Assembly (NCBI GenBank): GCA_964036195.1
Contig: OZ038453.1
Location: forward strand, 7,827,469-7,891,468
Length of the DNA stretch: 64,000 nucleotides
DNA from: Sphaerolaimus hirsutus
Taxonomy: Eukaryota; Nematoda; Chromadorea; Monhysterida; Sphaerolaimidae
Reading direction: 5' to 3'
The translations under genes and the position numbers were made by a program. Shown here piece by piece: positions 1 through 10,912 of this stretch. Position 1 is the first letter of the stretch. Each line of letters begins with the position of its first letter. A model generated the notes under the pieces. That model was not told the origin of the DNA. It made no database searches and saw nothing but the letters and a program-made list of their open reading frames with translations.

Positions 1-399
1 GCTTGGATAAAAAACTCAAAAAACATTTCCGTATTTTCTGTGTTTCCGCGTTTCTGTGTTCTCCAAAAAAGAACTCATTTGAGTTTCCGTGTTTTTCAAA
101 ATTGTTGAGTTTCCGTGTTTCTGAAGTTATTTTTTCATCAGAATTTTCAGTAAACGTTTCAGTCGCCCTTTTGTCTTTGTCATTGTACACGACCGATAAA
201 AAAATCAATTTACCAATCTTCATACATTTATTGGTCTGGCTATCAAATTGCAAATAAAAATATTAATTTGAGCGGATGCGGTAAAAAAAAGTAAATGCGT
301 AAGTAATTCGCTTTCGCTAGCGTGCTGCGAAAATGTGCATCAGACAATTCTGAAGGTAGTTTTTTATGGACGCACGTTCACGAATGTGCCTGCGCACAC
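1..399. repeat. Degenerate word cluster (GAGTTTCCGTGTTT) and AT-rich flank
   Basis: Bases 1-150 repeat variants of GAGTTTCCGTGTTTC several times. The rest is AT-rich. The 84-codon frame here is a by-product of the repeat and I see no gene. Confidence 0.5.
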
Positions 400-1089
400 T
401 ACCGTATATCCTCGCGTACGTCCCCCGGGGAGTTATTATTTCTTTAGAAGTTTTTGAGGGGAAAGTTATTCTTGAGGGGGGGGGGGGGTATTCGAGGGGG
501 GGGATTTTTTGTCAGAATTTTCAGTTAAATGTATGATTCATTTACTACATAAATGGGGTAATATTGGTAACAGAAATCATTTGTAGAAATACATAATTCA
601 CAATTGAAGCAGTGAAATCAAAATTAGTGAACACTAGCTGCAAAGTGATACATATATTTACATATTAAATACATTTTTTGTACATGTGATATGTTGTGAA
701 ATGTTTTCCACGCATCAAAGTGGGGGGAGTTATTCGGGAGGGAGTTACTTTTTCCTCACGCTCACAAGGGGGGACTTATTCGAGGGGGGAATTATTCGAG
801 GGGGGAATTATTCGAGGGGGGAATTATTTTTTACTCACGCTCACCAGAGGGGGACTTATTCGAGGGGGACTTATTCGAGGGGGGGTATTCGAGGGGAAAT
901 TATTTTTTCCTCACGCTCACCAAAGGGGGGACTTATTCGACAGGGGGAGTTATTCGAGAGGGGGAGTTATTCGAGAGGGGGAGTTACTCGAGAGGGGGAG
1001 TTATTCGAGAGGGGGAGGTATTCGAGAGGGGGAGTTATTCGAGAGGGGGAGTTATTCGAGAGGGGGGACTTATTCGAGGATATACGGTA
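400..1089. mobile_element. MITE-like element, TACCGTATATCCTCG ends, with G-rich internal array
   Basis: The left end TACCGTATATCCTCG is mirrored at the right end by CGAGGATATACGGTA, giving a 690-bp element. The inside is a tandem array of variants of GGGGGAGTTATTCGAGAG (about 18 bp) mixed with TTTTTCCTCACGCTCACC. Overlapping frames of 134 and 155 codons are Gly/Arg/Ser-rich products of the array, not genes. Confidence 0.7.
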
Positions 1090-1238
1090 GTTTTCAACCG
1101 AAATTTCGGAACCTCATAAAAAAAGCTTTGACCGCATTTGAGTTTTCTAGAAACTGCAGTTGACGGACACCTGACTCTAGAAAACTCAAATGCGTTCAAA
1201 GCTGATTTGTGAGTTTTCGAAAACTCGGTTGAAAACTA
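1088..1238. mobile_element. Small palindromic MITE-like element (TAGTTTTCAACCGA ends)
   Basis: TAGTTTTCAACCGA at 1088-1101 is mirrored by TCGGTTGAAAACTA at 1225-1238, with further inverted matches inside (TTTGAGTTTTCTAGAAA against TCTAGAAAACTCAAA). It is a 151-bp stem-loop element adjoining the previous one. TA at each end could be the target duplication. Confidence 0.65.
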
Positions 1239-1410
1239 AATAGTTGGCGCAGACACAATGTTGCACACACAGACGGAATGCTGATGTAAAAACGTGAGAA
1301 CTTTGATGCTTTTGCCTCTCCTGTTTCTTTTTCCTTCACCATTGGGTTTGAACCGAACAACGTACCTAAGCACGCACGCAAGTATAACTTAGCGGACTTG
1401 AAACTATGCA

Positions 1411-1622
1411 CCCGCACTGATTTATGCCTCACGTTGGAAACGTGCCAATGATGATTGAAGCATGCGAGTTTTCCAAAAATGAAAAATTCATTGTTGTGAA
1501 TACGTTAAGGATAATTTTGTGCAGCAATGACTTTTTAACTTTTTTATGAAAATGGCATGCATTAAACATCATTGGCACATTTCCAACTTGAACCACGCGT
1601 GCAAGGCGAAAAGTCACTGAGT
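1411..1622. repeat. Dispersed ~220-bp repeat (CACTGATTTATG ... ACCACGCGTGCA), copy 1
   Basis: It begins near GCACTGATTTATGCCTCACG and ends near AACCACGCGTGCAAGG. Internal GTGCCAATGATGATTG is mirrored by CATCATTGGCAC. Three related copies lie at about 2095-2334, 34005-34240 (inverted) and 39281-39500. It is a non-coding palindromic family. Confidence 0.65.
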
Positions 1623-1805
1623 CACATAGGTAATTATTTATTGATGTAAACACAAGTGTATGTTAAGTACCGTACATTATCTAAGTTGTTATAAGTTGAC
1701 TTTACATATGAATGAAGTCGCATCTGAACATCCCACTTTTGATATATAAAAACACTGTTTTTGCATTAGATTCCTCTTTGTCTTAAAACTGAAATTTCAT
1801 GCAGA

Positions 1806-2100
1806 AAACCAGAGTTGTTAAAAGTACTCAACTTTAAAAGTATTTGAATTTTATTTTCTGCTGACTACAAAAACATAGAGTTTAATTTTTAACTTTTACA
1901 CTGTCTAAATACTTTTCCCTGAGTGAGTGAGTAAATTACTTTTCCTCCAGGGAAAATGTAAACGTGAGTATAAGCCTATCTGAAATACGTTTTCTGTACT
2001 CGAGTACTTTCAAAAAGTATACGTAAAAGCGAGTACAGGTACTTTTTCCAAAGCATATATAAACGTATTTACTCAGTACTCGAGTATACTCGGCGTACGT
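1806..2100. repeat. Degenerate cluster of the GTAAAAGTACTCGAGTAC word
   Basis: Starting at AGTTGTTAAAAGTACTC, this stretch holds many imperfect both-strand copies of GTAAAAGTAC, GAGTACTCGAG and TTTACTTTT. The same type recurs near 9355-9500, 10580-10760, 20222-20800, 32200-32300, 35800-35925, 38750-38870, 39500-39850 and 55580-55770. Confidence 0.55.
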
Positions 2101-2334
2101 GATACTCTGCCCTCGCACTGATTTATGTCTCGTGTTGGAAGCGTGCCAATGATCATTGAATCATGCGATTTCCGTAAAAATATGAAAAAAAATCATCGAT
2201 GTGAATATGTTAATGAATAACATCATAACGACAATCAATTTTTTCATCTTTTTATGAAACTCGGACGCGTTAACCATCGTTGGCACACTTCCAGCGGGAA
2301 CCACGCGTGCAGGGTGTAAAGTAACCGGAGTATA
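2095..2334. repeat. Dispersed ~220-bp repeat, copy 2
   Basis: Same family as 1411-1622: GCACTGATTTATGTCTCG at the left and GGGAACCACGCGTGCAGGG at the right, with inverted GCGTGCCAATGATCATTG / CATCGTTGGCACAC inside. It abuts the GTAC-word cluster. Confidence 0.65.
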
Positions 2335-2428
2335 TGTGCTTTTTGAGTAAACGTAAATACGTATTAACTACGTTACAAACGTAATTACCATAGTCTATGG
2401 TAATTAATAAGGTACATCATGTTCGCAA

Positions 2429-2497
2429 TGAACATGATGTTTTACATTGACAGCTTTGTGTAACAATCTATGATAAAATGTCCAAACATGTTTGCAA
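2429..2497 (+). repeat. 69-bp unit flanking the Helitron-like insertion (left)
   Basis: This unit (TGAACATGATG ... ATGTTTGCAA) is related to the two tandem units at 7190-7319. The large element 2498-7189 separates them, so the insertion happened inside a 69-bp tandem repeat. Confidence 0.8.
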
Positions 2498-2946
2498 CTA
2501 GCAGGATTCTCTCCGACCTTCGGTCGGGTTTTGTGGTTCTCTACAATTAATACCATTGGAGAAAATATGATACTTTAGTTAAGTTTGCCCACATGCTAGG
2601 CATGTGTTTTGAAATGCGGTATGTTATCTACCAACAATAACAAGACCAATACCAAAGATGCAATGTTTTGGAATGGATTTTTGTAAACTTCTGTAAAATG
2701 GTTGGGCATGAAACTCGGTAGTAAAATGTAGACAGTTTGCGATTTGGTATGATGGTGTGCAGTGTGCATTCTGTGTGGTATAGGTTTTGTGATATGATAG
2801 TGTGGTTTTTGCAAGGTGTCAAACTTTGTTGTAATCTTCAATTGGTTACATTTGTGCTTTGCTGTTCTTTTTGTGTTTGTAAATCCTTGTGGTATAAATT
2901 GTAGAGAACCACAAAACCCAACTGAAGGTTGGAGAGAATCCTGCTA
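2498..2946 (-). repeat. Terminal block of the Helitron-like element with long inverted repeats
   Basis: The CTAGCAGGATTCTCTCCGAC end and the following GTTTTGTGGTTCTCTACAAT are mirrored about 400 bp later by ATTGTAGAGAACCACAAAAC and GGAGAGAATCCTGCTATAG. The block is therefore bounded by inverted repeats of about 55 bp. The inner copy has an intact hairpin arm but CTATAG instead of CTAG. It could be a MITE, or a duplicated Helitron end. Confidence 0.6.
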
Positions 2947-3870
2947 TAGGTACCCACTACTCAGAGGCTTGCAAAAACTGACACCCCAATGGGGACCCCC
3001 CTCCAAATGGCACCCCCTGGGGAACCTCCCAAAAGTGGCACCCCCTGGGAACTGCCCAAAAATGGGACCCCCTAGGGCCCCACAAATATGGCACCCCCTG
3101 AGGACCACCAAAAAATGGCACCCCTTAGGGACCCCCCAAAAATGGCACCCCCTTGGGACCCCCCAAAAAAAGCACCCCCTGGGGACCCCCCAAACATGGC
3201 ACCCCCTAGGAACCCCCACAAAAATGGCACCCCCTGGGGACCCACCCAAAGTTGGCTCCCCCTGGGGACTCTACAAAACCCAACTGAAGGTTGGAGAGAA
3301 TCCTGCTATAGGTACCCACTTCTCAGAGGCTTGCAAAAACTGACACCCCAATGGGGACCCCCCTCCAAATGGCACCCCCCGGGGAACCCCCCAAAAGTGG
3401 CACCCCCTGGGAACCGCCCAAAAATGGGACCCCCTAGGGCCCCAGAAATATGGCACCCCCTGAGGACCACCAATAAATGGCACCCCTTAGGGACCCCCCA
3501 AAAATGGCACCCCCTTGGGACCCCCCAAAAATAGCACCCCCTGGGGACCCCCCAAACATGGCACCCCCTAGGAACCCCCACAAAAATGGCACCCCCTGGG
3601 GACCCACCCAAAGTTGGCTCCCCCTGGGGACTCTCCAAAAATGGCACCCCCTGGGGACCCCCCCCCAAAATGGCACCCCCTATGGACCCCCCTGCAAAAA
3701 AAAATATAGCACCCCCTGAGGACCACCAAAAAATGGCACCCCTGGGGACCACCCAAAAAATGGCATCCCATGTGGACCCCCTTGAAATGGCACCCCCATA
3801 TGTACCTCCAGAAAATGGCACCCCTGGAGACCCCCCAAAAATGGCACCCCATGGGGACCCCCTCTAAATC
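2947..3870 (+). repeat. GC-rich 27-bp tandem array in copy 1
   Basis: The unit is nine codons when read as MAPPWDPPK on the plus strand. On the other strand it reads as Gly/Cys/His/Phe/Trp-rich protein. Because 27 is a multiple of three, stop-free frames appear on both strands. Units differ by point changes and small indels, and frames break often. A 70-bp copy of the element end interrupts the array at about 3275-3345. Confidence 0.8.
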
Positions 3871-3929
3871 CTGTAAACACAGCCCCTAGTTTGGAAACTC
3901 CTGTAAACTCAGCCCCTAATTTGGAAAAT

Positions 3930-6770
3930 GGTATGAATATTTCAAAAAATCACTATCATCAATCCACAAATGCATCAATTCACAATTTTCAATTTTTTAG
4001 CCCCAGGGGTTAGACTTAAAAAGTTATGGTAATGTAGAGTAGAAATGGAGTGCACATTTCAAATCACTGCAATAAAAAACCCACAAATGCATCATTTCAC
4101 AATTTGAAAGTTTTTGTGCCCAGGGGTTCATTATCAGGGTTTTAGTAATGTGGTGTCAAAATGGAGTGCATATTTGAAATCGCTACAATCAGAAACCCAC
4201 AAACACATCATTTTATGATTTGAAAATTTTTGGCCCTGGGGGTTCATTTTCAGGGTTATGGTAATGTAGTGTCAAAATGAAGTGCATATTTCAAATCAAG
4301 GCAATCAAAAAGCCACAAATGCATCATTTCACAATTTCTAATTTATTAGCCCCATGGGTTCAATTTAAGGCTTACAGTAATGTAGAGTTGAAATTGAGTC
4401 ATTTCAAATCAGTGCAATTAGAAACCTGCAAAATGCATCATTTCACAATAAGAAATTTTTGGGTCTAGGGGTTCAATTTCAGGGTTTTAGTAATGTAGGG
4501 TCAAAATGGAGTGCATATTTGAAATCGCTACAATCAGAAACCCACAAATGCATCATTTTATGATTTGAAAGTTTTTGGCTTAGGGGGTTCATTTTTATGG
4601 TTATGGTAATGTAGTGTCAAAATGAAGTGCATATTTCAAATGAGTGAAATCAGAAACCTGAAAATTTATGATTTCACAAATTGAAAGTTTTTGGCTCCAG
4701 AGGTTCATTTTCAGGGTTATGGTTATGTAGTTTTCAGGGTTATGTAGTGTCAAAATGGATTGCATATTTCAAATCAGTGCAATTAGAAACCCACATCAAA
4801 TCATTTGACAATTTCTAATTTTTTAAGCCCTGGGCATATTTGAAATTGCTACACTCAGAAACCCACAAATCCATCATTTTATGGTTTGAAAGTTTTTGGC
4901 CCAGGGGGTTCATTTTTAGGGTTATGGTAATGTAGTGTCAAAATGAAGTGCATATTTCAAATGAGTGCTATCAGAAACCCGAAAATGCATCATTTCTCAA
5001 ATTGAAAGTATTTGGCCCCATGGGTTCATTTTTAGGGTTATGGTAATGTAGTGTCAAAATGGAGTGCATATATCAAATTGGTGCAATCAGAGACCCAAAT
5101 TTGAAATCAGTGCAATCAGAAACCCAAAAATGAATGATTTCACAAATTGAAATTTTTTGGCTCCAGAGGTTCATTTTCAGGGTTATGGTTATGTAGTTTT
5201 CAGGGTTATGTAGTGTCAAAACAGAGTGCATATTTCAAATCAGTGCAATTAGAAACCCACATTGGATCATTTCACAATTTCTAATTTTTTAAGCCCTGGG
5301 CATATTTGAAATTGCTACACTCAGAAACCCACAAATCCATCATTTTATGGTTTGAAAGTTTTTGGCCCAGGGGGTTCATTTTAGGGTTATGGTAATGTAG
5401 TGTCAAAATGAAGTGCATATTTCAAATGAGTGCTATCAGAAACCCGAAAATGCATCATTTCTCAAATTGAAAGTATTTGGCCCCATGGGTTCATTTTTAG
5501 GGTTATGGTAATGTAGTGTCAAAATGGAGTGCATATATCAAATTGGTGCAATCAGAGACCCAAATTTGAAATCAGTGCAATCAGAAACCCAAAAATGAAT
5601 GATTTCACAAATTGAAAGTTTTTGGCTCCAGAGGTTCATTTTCAGGGTTATGGTTATGTAGTTTTCAGGGTTATGTAGTGTCAAAACAGAGTGCATATTT
5701 CAAATCAGTGCAATTAGAAACCCACATTGAATCATTTCACAATTTCTAATTTTTTAAGCCCTGGGCATATTTGAAATCGCTACACTCAGAAACCCACAAA
5801 TCCATCATTTTATGGTTTGAAAGTTTTTGGCCCAGGGGGTTCATTTTAGGGTTATGGTAATGTAGTGTCAAAATGAAGTGCATATTTCAAATGAGTGCAA
5901 TCAGAAACCCAAATTTGAAATCAGTGCAATCAGAAACCCAAAAATGCATCATTTCACAAATTGAAAGTTTTTGGCCCCAGTGGTTCATTTTCAGGGTTAT
6001 GGTAATGTAGTGTCAAAATGAAGTGCATATTTCAAAGGAGTGCAATCAGAAACCCGAAAATGCATCATTTCTCAAATTGAAAGTATTTGGCCCCATGGGT
6101 TCATTAACGGGTTATGGTAATGTAGTGTCAAAATGGAGTGCATGTATCAAATCAGTGCAATCAGAAACCCAAATTTGAAATCAGTGCAATCAGAAACCCA
6201 AAAATGCATCATTTCACAAATTGAAAGTTTTTGGCCCCAGTGGTTCATTTTCAGGGTTATGGTAATGTAGTGTCAAAATGAAGTGCATATTTCAAATGAG
6301 TGCAATCAGAAACCCGAAAATGCATCATTTCTCAAATTGAAAGTATTTGGCCCCATGGGTTCATTAACGGGTTATGGTAATGTAGTGTCAATGGAGTGCA
6401 TATATCAAATCAGTGCAATCAGAAACCTAAATTTGAAATCAGTGCAATCAGAAACCCAAAATTGCATCATTTCACAAATTGAAAGTTTTTGGCCCCAGTG
6501 GTTCATTTTCAGGGTTATGGTAATGTAGTGTCAAAATGGAGTGCATTATATATCAAATCAGTGCAATTAGAAACCCACAATGCATCATTTCACAATTTGA
6601 AAGTTTTGGCCCCATTTTGGGTTCAATTTCAGGGTTATTGTAATGTACTGTCAGAATGGAGTGCATATTTCAAATCATTGTAATCAGTAACCCACAAATG
6701 CATTATATCACAATTTATATTTTTTAGCCCCGGGGGCCTCACTTAAGGATTATGGTAATGTTATTGTTAA
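3930..6770 (+). repeat. AT-rich ~115-bp tandem satellite in copy 1
   Basis: The repeated order of words is GGTTATGGTAATGTAGTGTC, AAAATGGAGTGCATATTTC, AAATCAGTGCAATCAGAAAC, CCACAAATGCATCATTTCAC, AATTTGAAAGTTTTTGGCCC, AGGGGTTCATTTTCAGG. The period is about 115 bp with deletions and fused half units. Short frames of 60-80 codons here are repeat products. Confidence 0.85.
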
Positions 6771-7189
6771 CTCCCATAAACTCAGCCCCTAATTTGGCAA
6801 ACACCCATCAACTCAACTCCCATAAACTCGGCCTCTAATTTGTGAACTTGTGTCAACAGCCCCTTATTTTTAAACTTCTGTCAACTCAACCCTAATTTAT
6901 AAACACCCATCAACTCAACCCTGAATTGTAAACTCAGCCCCTAAAAACTCAAGTCAACCCCCTATACATGTGCAATTGCATTCTTGGGAAGCAACTTTGC
7001 CATCTACTAACCCTGTTTGTCAAGATTGTGGATCGTGTTTGTAAAGGGCATTTGTACTAATAAATAGTGACTGCATTGTGTGCAAAAACACACACGAATT
7101 GGGCACAATGAGGCCTGTGATTGTGCCTCCTATCTTTTGCATTGAAGCATCCTTAGCGTGCAGTTCTCTCGAAATTGTATAGGTGGAGA

Positions 7190-7319
7190 TGAACATGATG
7201 TTTTACATTGACTGCTTTGTGTAACGATCTACGATAAAATGTCCAAACATGTTTGCAATGAACATGATGTTTTACATTGACTGCTTTGTGTAACGATCTA
7301 CGATAAAATGTCCAAAAAT
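7190..7319 (+). repeat. 69-bp tandem repeat flanking the Helitron-like insertion (right)
   Basis: Two head-to-tail copies start at 7190 and 7259 (TGAACATGATGTTTTACATT). They match the left flank at 2429-2497. The join at 7252-7267 is the uninterrupted target site. Confidence 0.8.
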
Positions 7320-7349
7320 GTCCTATTTGGTCACATTTTTTCGCGGAAT

Positions 7350-7572
7350 TTTGGCGCCATTTCTGGTGCCATCCAAAACAAGTGCGCCGGGCGCCAAATT
7401 GGCGCCAGCGAAAATGGCGCCAAGCGCCAAGGGCGCCATGGCGCCATTAGAAATAATGGCACCAGGCGCCAGATGGCGCCAGAGAAAAGGGCGCCAAGTG
7501 CCAATGGCGCCATGGCGCTGGCGCCCTTTGGCACCATTAAAGGGCGCCAGCGCCATGGCGCCATTCCATCAC
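7350..7572. repeat. GGCGCC-word cluster ending CCATCACT
   Basis: Dense imperfect copies of TGGCGCCATGGCGCC and GCGCCAAGCGCCA on both strands end at CCATTCCATCACT. Related clusters are at 17751-17891, 37297-37425, 38180-38423 and 63513-63545. Frames through it are artefacts of a palindromic word. Confidence 0.65.
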
Positions 7573-7789
7573 TTTTTGCATGTAATGATCACCGACAAAT
7601 TGATTTTAAGGCGTCAACGTGAAATTTATTTGTCGGTGGACCATTTTTCATGCAACGTTTTTCATCCAAATTCGAATATAACATCTCCCATTCGAATCAA
7701 ATTCGTGTAATGAACATTAATTTTCAAAAAAAAATGAACAAATGAAAATAATGAATTTATCGGTGATGTTATTCGGAGGTACATCCACA

Positions 7790-7950
7790 TTTAGTAATCA
7801 AATGTTTGCAAATTTCCTCGTCATTTTCTCATTTCAGTTTTATTAGAAATTCATTCCGGAACATTTTCATCACTAGTACATATTTCTATAATGATTCACC
7901 ACTCAGCGTCGCAATAAATTTCGCATCCTGTAAGAGTTATCAAAAAAGTA
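7790..7950 (+). repeat. Dispersed repeat shared with 53480-53610
   Basis: TCATTCCGGAACATTTTCAT, TATAATGATTCA and CGCAATAAATTTC occur here and, in the same order and spacing, at 53480-53610. It is a diverged dispersed repeat with no frame of note. Confidence 0.6.
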
Positions 7951-8152
7951 GACATTTTGATGTAAAGTTTCAATAAATGTGACAAGTTATGTGACGAGAA
8001 AACTTGTAACAGTTTGTAAGTGACAACTATTTTCTGTAAAATGTTAAATCCTTTGCAAAGTGTCAAAAGTGTTGTACAATTCATGTAAAATGTCAAATGG
8101 CATGTACAGTGTCACAGTCATGTAAATTTTTATGCCTAACATTTCACAGGTG

Positions 8153-8338
8153 GAACCACAGGCCATATTTGAGGAAATGCTTCAAAACAGATCTGTACGA
8201 GCACTCAAAATTCGACGATTTCATTTTGATCGTTTGCATGTTTATCAAAATTCCGATATGCGTACTGTACATAATCGATTGCAGAACCAGTCGATGGATT
8301 TATATCGCTTATCGCAATGTTTTTCGAATGGCTCGTGA
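8153..8338 (+). CDS. Possible terminal coding exon, unknown protein
   Basis: After a good 3' splice site (TAACATTTCACAG) an open frame gives VEPQAIFEEMLQNRSVRALK and continues to a TGA at 8336-8338, about 61 residues of mixed composition unlike the surrounding repeats. The sequence just upstream carries GTAAAATGTCAAATGGCATG, the internal word of the introner-like family, so an intron of that type may precede it. I do not recognise the protein and found no upstream exon. It may be a relic. Confidence 0.25.
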   Translation, partial: EPQAIFEEMLQNRSVRALKIRRFHFDRLHVYQNSDMRTVHNRLQNQSMDLYRLSQCFSNGS

Positions 8339-8515
8339 TAAGAAACATGCTTATATTTACTCAATGACGCGGAATTATTTTCTTATCCACTAATGCCAAA
8401 ATTCGATACGAAAAGTACCTAATTTGGGTTTCGGACCAACTTTGGCATTTACGTGCGCGGTGACAAGTTTTTTGGCGTTTTTAGAAGAATTTGTAAAACG
8501 ATGTTTTTTTAAAAA

Positions 8516-8659
8516 ATGGAATTGATTTCAATGACGGAGGCGGAAAATTTTGCAAATTCTGTAGAATCTGAAATTACAGATGTTAATCGATGGTTGCGTA
8601 TGCTTTCGTGGACGGAAAGTTTACAATTTGGGGTGACGCTGTATTTTTTTACGTGTGCA
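8516..8659 (+). CDS. Possible first coding exon, unknown protein
   Basis: ATG at 8516 has A at -3 and G at +4. The frame reads MELISMTEAENFANSVESEI and continues to about ..WTESLQFGVTLYFFTC before running into a C-rich MITE at about 8700. GTGACG after TTTGGG is one possible donor. Composition looks coding, but no partner exon was found and the product is not recognised. Confidence 0.2.
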
Positions 8660-8699
8660 ATGTGTCGGTTGGGTATTTTATTCAGATACCATATTTGCA

Positions 8700-9021
8700 T
8701 GAATAGTTCCCCCCCTTGAATAATTCCCCCCTCGAATAATCCCACCCTGTAAGACGAGTGAGGAAATAATAATTCCCCCCTCGAATAATCCCCCCCCTCT
8801 AAAGATTTGATTCATTCGTTCTACCTAATTTTAACAAAAATGGCACGTTATTGTGTTTATAAGGCATGTTCCGAGAAATGAGTTGACAGAAACATGCTTG
8901 AAAATTTTGGCGAAATAATAATTCCCCCCCTTGAAAAATTCCCCCCCTCGAATAGTTCCCCCCTCAAAAATGTCTGACGAAATAATAATCCCCCAGGGGG
9001 ATTATTCAAGCAAATACGGTA
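8700..9021. mobile_element. C-rich MITE-like element, right end AAATACGGTA
   Basis: Repeats of AATTCCCCCCTCGAATAA occupy the left part. The right end is GGGGGATTATTCAAGCAAATACGGTA. It belongs to the TACCGTATTTC group. The left terminus is not intact. Confidence 0.5.
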
Positions 9022-9549
9022 CATAAGTTATAGAGCTTTTTCGATTTTACCCTTGACAATCAGAAAACGACATAGGAGGTATTCGAATTGATGTTTTCTT
9101 ATCGTTTTTTTTTATTGTGTCACACTTTTGCTTTTGTGCTGTATTTTGAATTTAGCTTTTTTTGTGCCGACATTAAAATATGATGTTTACCTAGGTATAT
9201 TTGAGAAAAAATGAAATATTCCTGGTAACCCAACAGTATCCTCATCAACTATCAACCTATGTGGTAGGAAAAACATTTCATATCAATTCCTTTCAATCAA
9301 TTGTTGCACTTTACACCTGCTCATGATTAGAAACGAAGTGGGTCGCACAGTTGTAAAAACGTAATTACGTTTAGGTACTCAATAAATACCAATACTCGAG
9401 TACTGCATAAACACGTTTACGTTTCCTCCCCAAAAAATACCGCTACTCAGTTACTCGCGTACTTTTTGAAAGTACGCGAGTACAGAAAACGTATTTCAAA
9501 CAGGCTTTTTATAGGCTTTTTCAAGGAATAACAAAAGGAGTCCCCTGTT

Positions 9550-10151
9550 TACCGTATATCTCCGATCAAAGCACCCCCCCGTTCAAAGCTCCCGGGGTGC
9601 TTTGCTGGGTATTTTGTTCCGTATAAAGCACCCGGGTGCTTTACATTTCACAAAAAAAAATTTGGTGATCATCTGTTGCCTCACCTAAATGATATTGCAG
9701 AGAGGAAAGTTTGGAAGACAATCTGTTGCATAAGAGTTTTTCGCGTGGCGCGCGACGTTCTCTTTGCACACCTATAGGCCTATGTAATTGCATCGCGTGG
9801 CGCGCGACGTTATATTTTGCGTGCTGCAGCAAAATCAAACACTTGAAGTGGTGCTTGAGTTCAAAGATTTGTGGGTCGTGGGATTGTTGCAAAAGCATTG
9901 CAACCTTTTTAGTCACAGATTTGCAACACATAGGTAGGTAGGTAGATACAAAACTTAAAAAGGAAAGTAGAGTCATGGTGAAGGCAAATGATCACGCTCA
10001 CCTAAGTATTTATCGGTGTCAAACAAAACATAGTATAGCACCCTGTGATTTGCATTGCACCGGGGTGCTATACATGGCACTTCAAAAGTAGTTTGAAAAT
10101 AGCTCCAATTTTGTAAAGCACCAGGGGTGCTTTGATCGGAGAAATACGGTA
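9550..10151. mobile_element. MITE-like element with TACCGTATATCTCCGATCAA ends
   Basis: TACCGTATATCTCCGATCAA at the left is mirrored by TTGATCGGAGAAATACGGTA at the right, about 602 bp apart. Inside are copies of AAAGCACCCGGGTGCTTTA, and GCGTGGCGCGCGACGTT occurs twice (near 9742 and 9794). Its 111-codon minus-strand frame looks incidental. Confidence 0.7.
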
Positions 10152-10912
10152 GTTATTGGTGCTCGGTGCATTCCTCAATGTGATCGGGTCAGCCCAAAGT
10201 TGAAATTGGGGGTGGCTGTCATTGGGGGAGGGGTCCACCAGACTTTTGTGTCATTCCATTATGTTGTATGTTTGCTGATTTTGATGTCATTCAAGTATGT
10301 TGGGGTTTGGGGTCTGGGCTATGACTAATTTTTTTGTTTCTCCCTGGGGGTTTTTCTAAATATTTCTCCCAGTCCCAAGATAAGAGGGGTCTATTTATAA
10401 TACCTTTACATGGTCTACCGTATTTCCTCTAAATACCCCCTGGCGCCAGATCTAATTCTCCCTACAGATTTTGTAGGGTACGGCATCACAGCCCGATAGA
10501 TTTTCAACGTTCCGCCAGGTCGACGCACACGTTATGAATTTGATGATGAAAAAGTTCAAAAATGAGTGATTTCGAGTGAAAATTGGGACATAATTTCTCA
10601 AAAATACCCACTTTTACGTTTTCCAGGGACAAACGTAATTTACTCACATTGACTTATGAGTAAAAGTAAAAAATTAATACTTTACGTTTTCTGTAAAAAA
10701 TAAATACTTTAGATTTACGTTTACTTTTGAAAAATTTCAGTACTTTTAACAACTATGGTGGATTGTTAAAAGTACTGAAATATGGTGGTCCTAGTAGGAA
10801 AAATATTGCATTTCAATTCTTGTCAATGAATTGTTACAGTTTACACCTGCTTTTGATTAGAAATTAAGTGGGCAAACATTTAAATACATCAGTGACTCAT
10901 TTGTGTCTCGAT

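Larger units (their letters stand above)
2498..7189 (-). mobile_element. Helitron-like non-autonomous element carrying satellites, copy 1
   Basis: Read on the minus strand, the element starts TCTCCACCTATACAATT and ends with a hairpin CCGACCGAAGGTCGG, 11 more bases, then CTAG followed by host T. The 5' end is preceded by host A. TC start, 3' hairpin, CTAG end and A/T insertion without target duplication are classical Helitron marks. The uninterrupted sequence GTTTGCAATGAACATG at 7252-7267 shows the empty site. Inside, in plus-strand order: a 3'-end block (2498-2946), a GC-rich 27-bp array with one internal copy of the end sequence (2947-3870), an AT-rich array of about 115 bp (3930-6770), AACTCAGCCCCTAATTT repeats (6770-6960), and a unique tail. 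No Rep/helicase frame is present. Confidence 0.75.

Noticed and set aside
686..1163. Overlapping 134- and 155-codon Gly/Arg-rich frames
   Set aside because: Products of the G-rich array in the 400-1089 element.
2944..3821. Long Pro-rich or Gly/Trp/His-rich frames (also 14684-15304, 15284-16442, 21294-21794, 24595-26074)
   Set aside because: They follow the 27-bp array, appear on both strands, and break with each indel. No signal, domain or conserved start.
3930..6770. CRISPR-like array
   Set aside because: The period is about 115 bp with no constant repeat and variable spacer pattern; it is a eukaryotic satellite.
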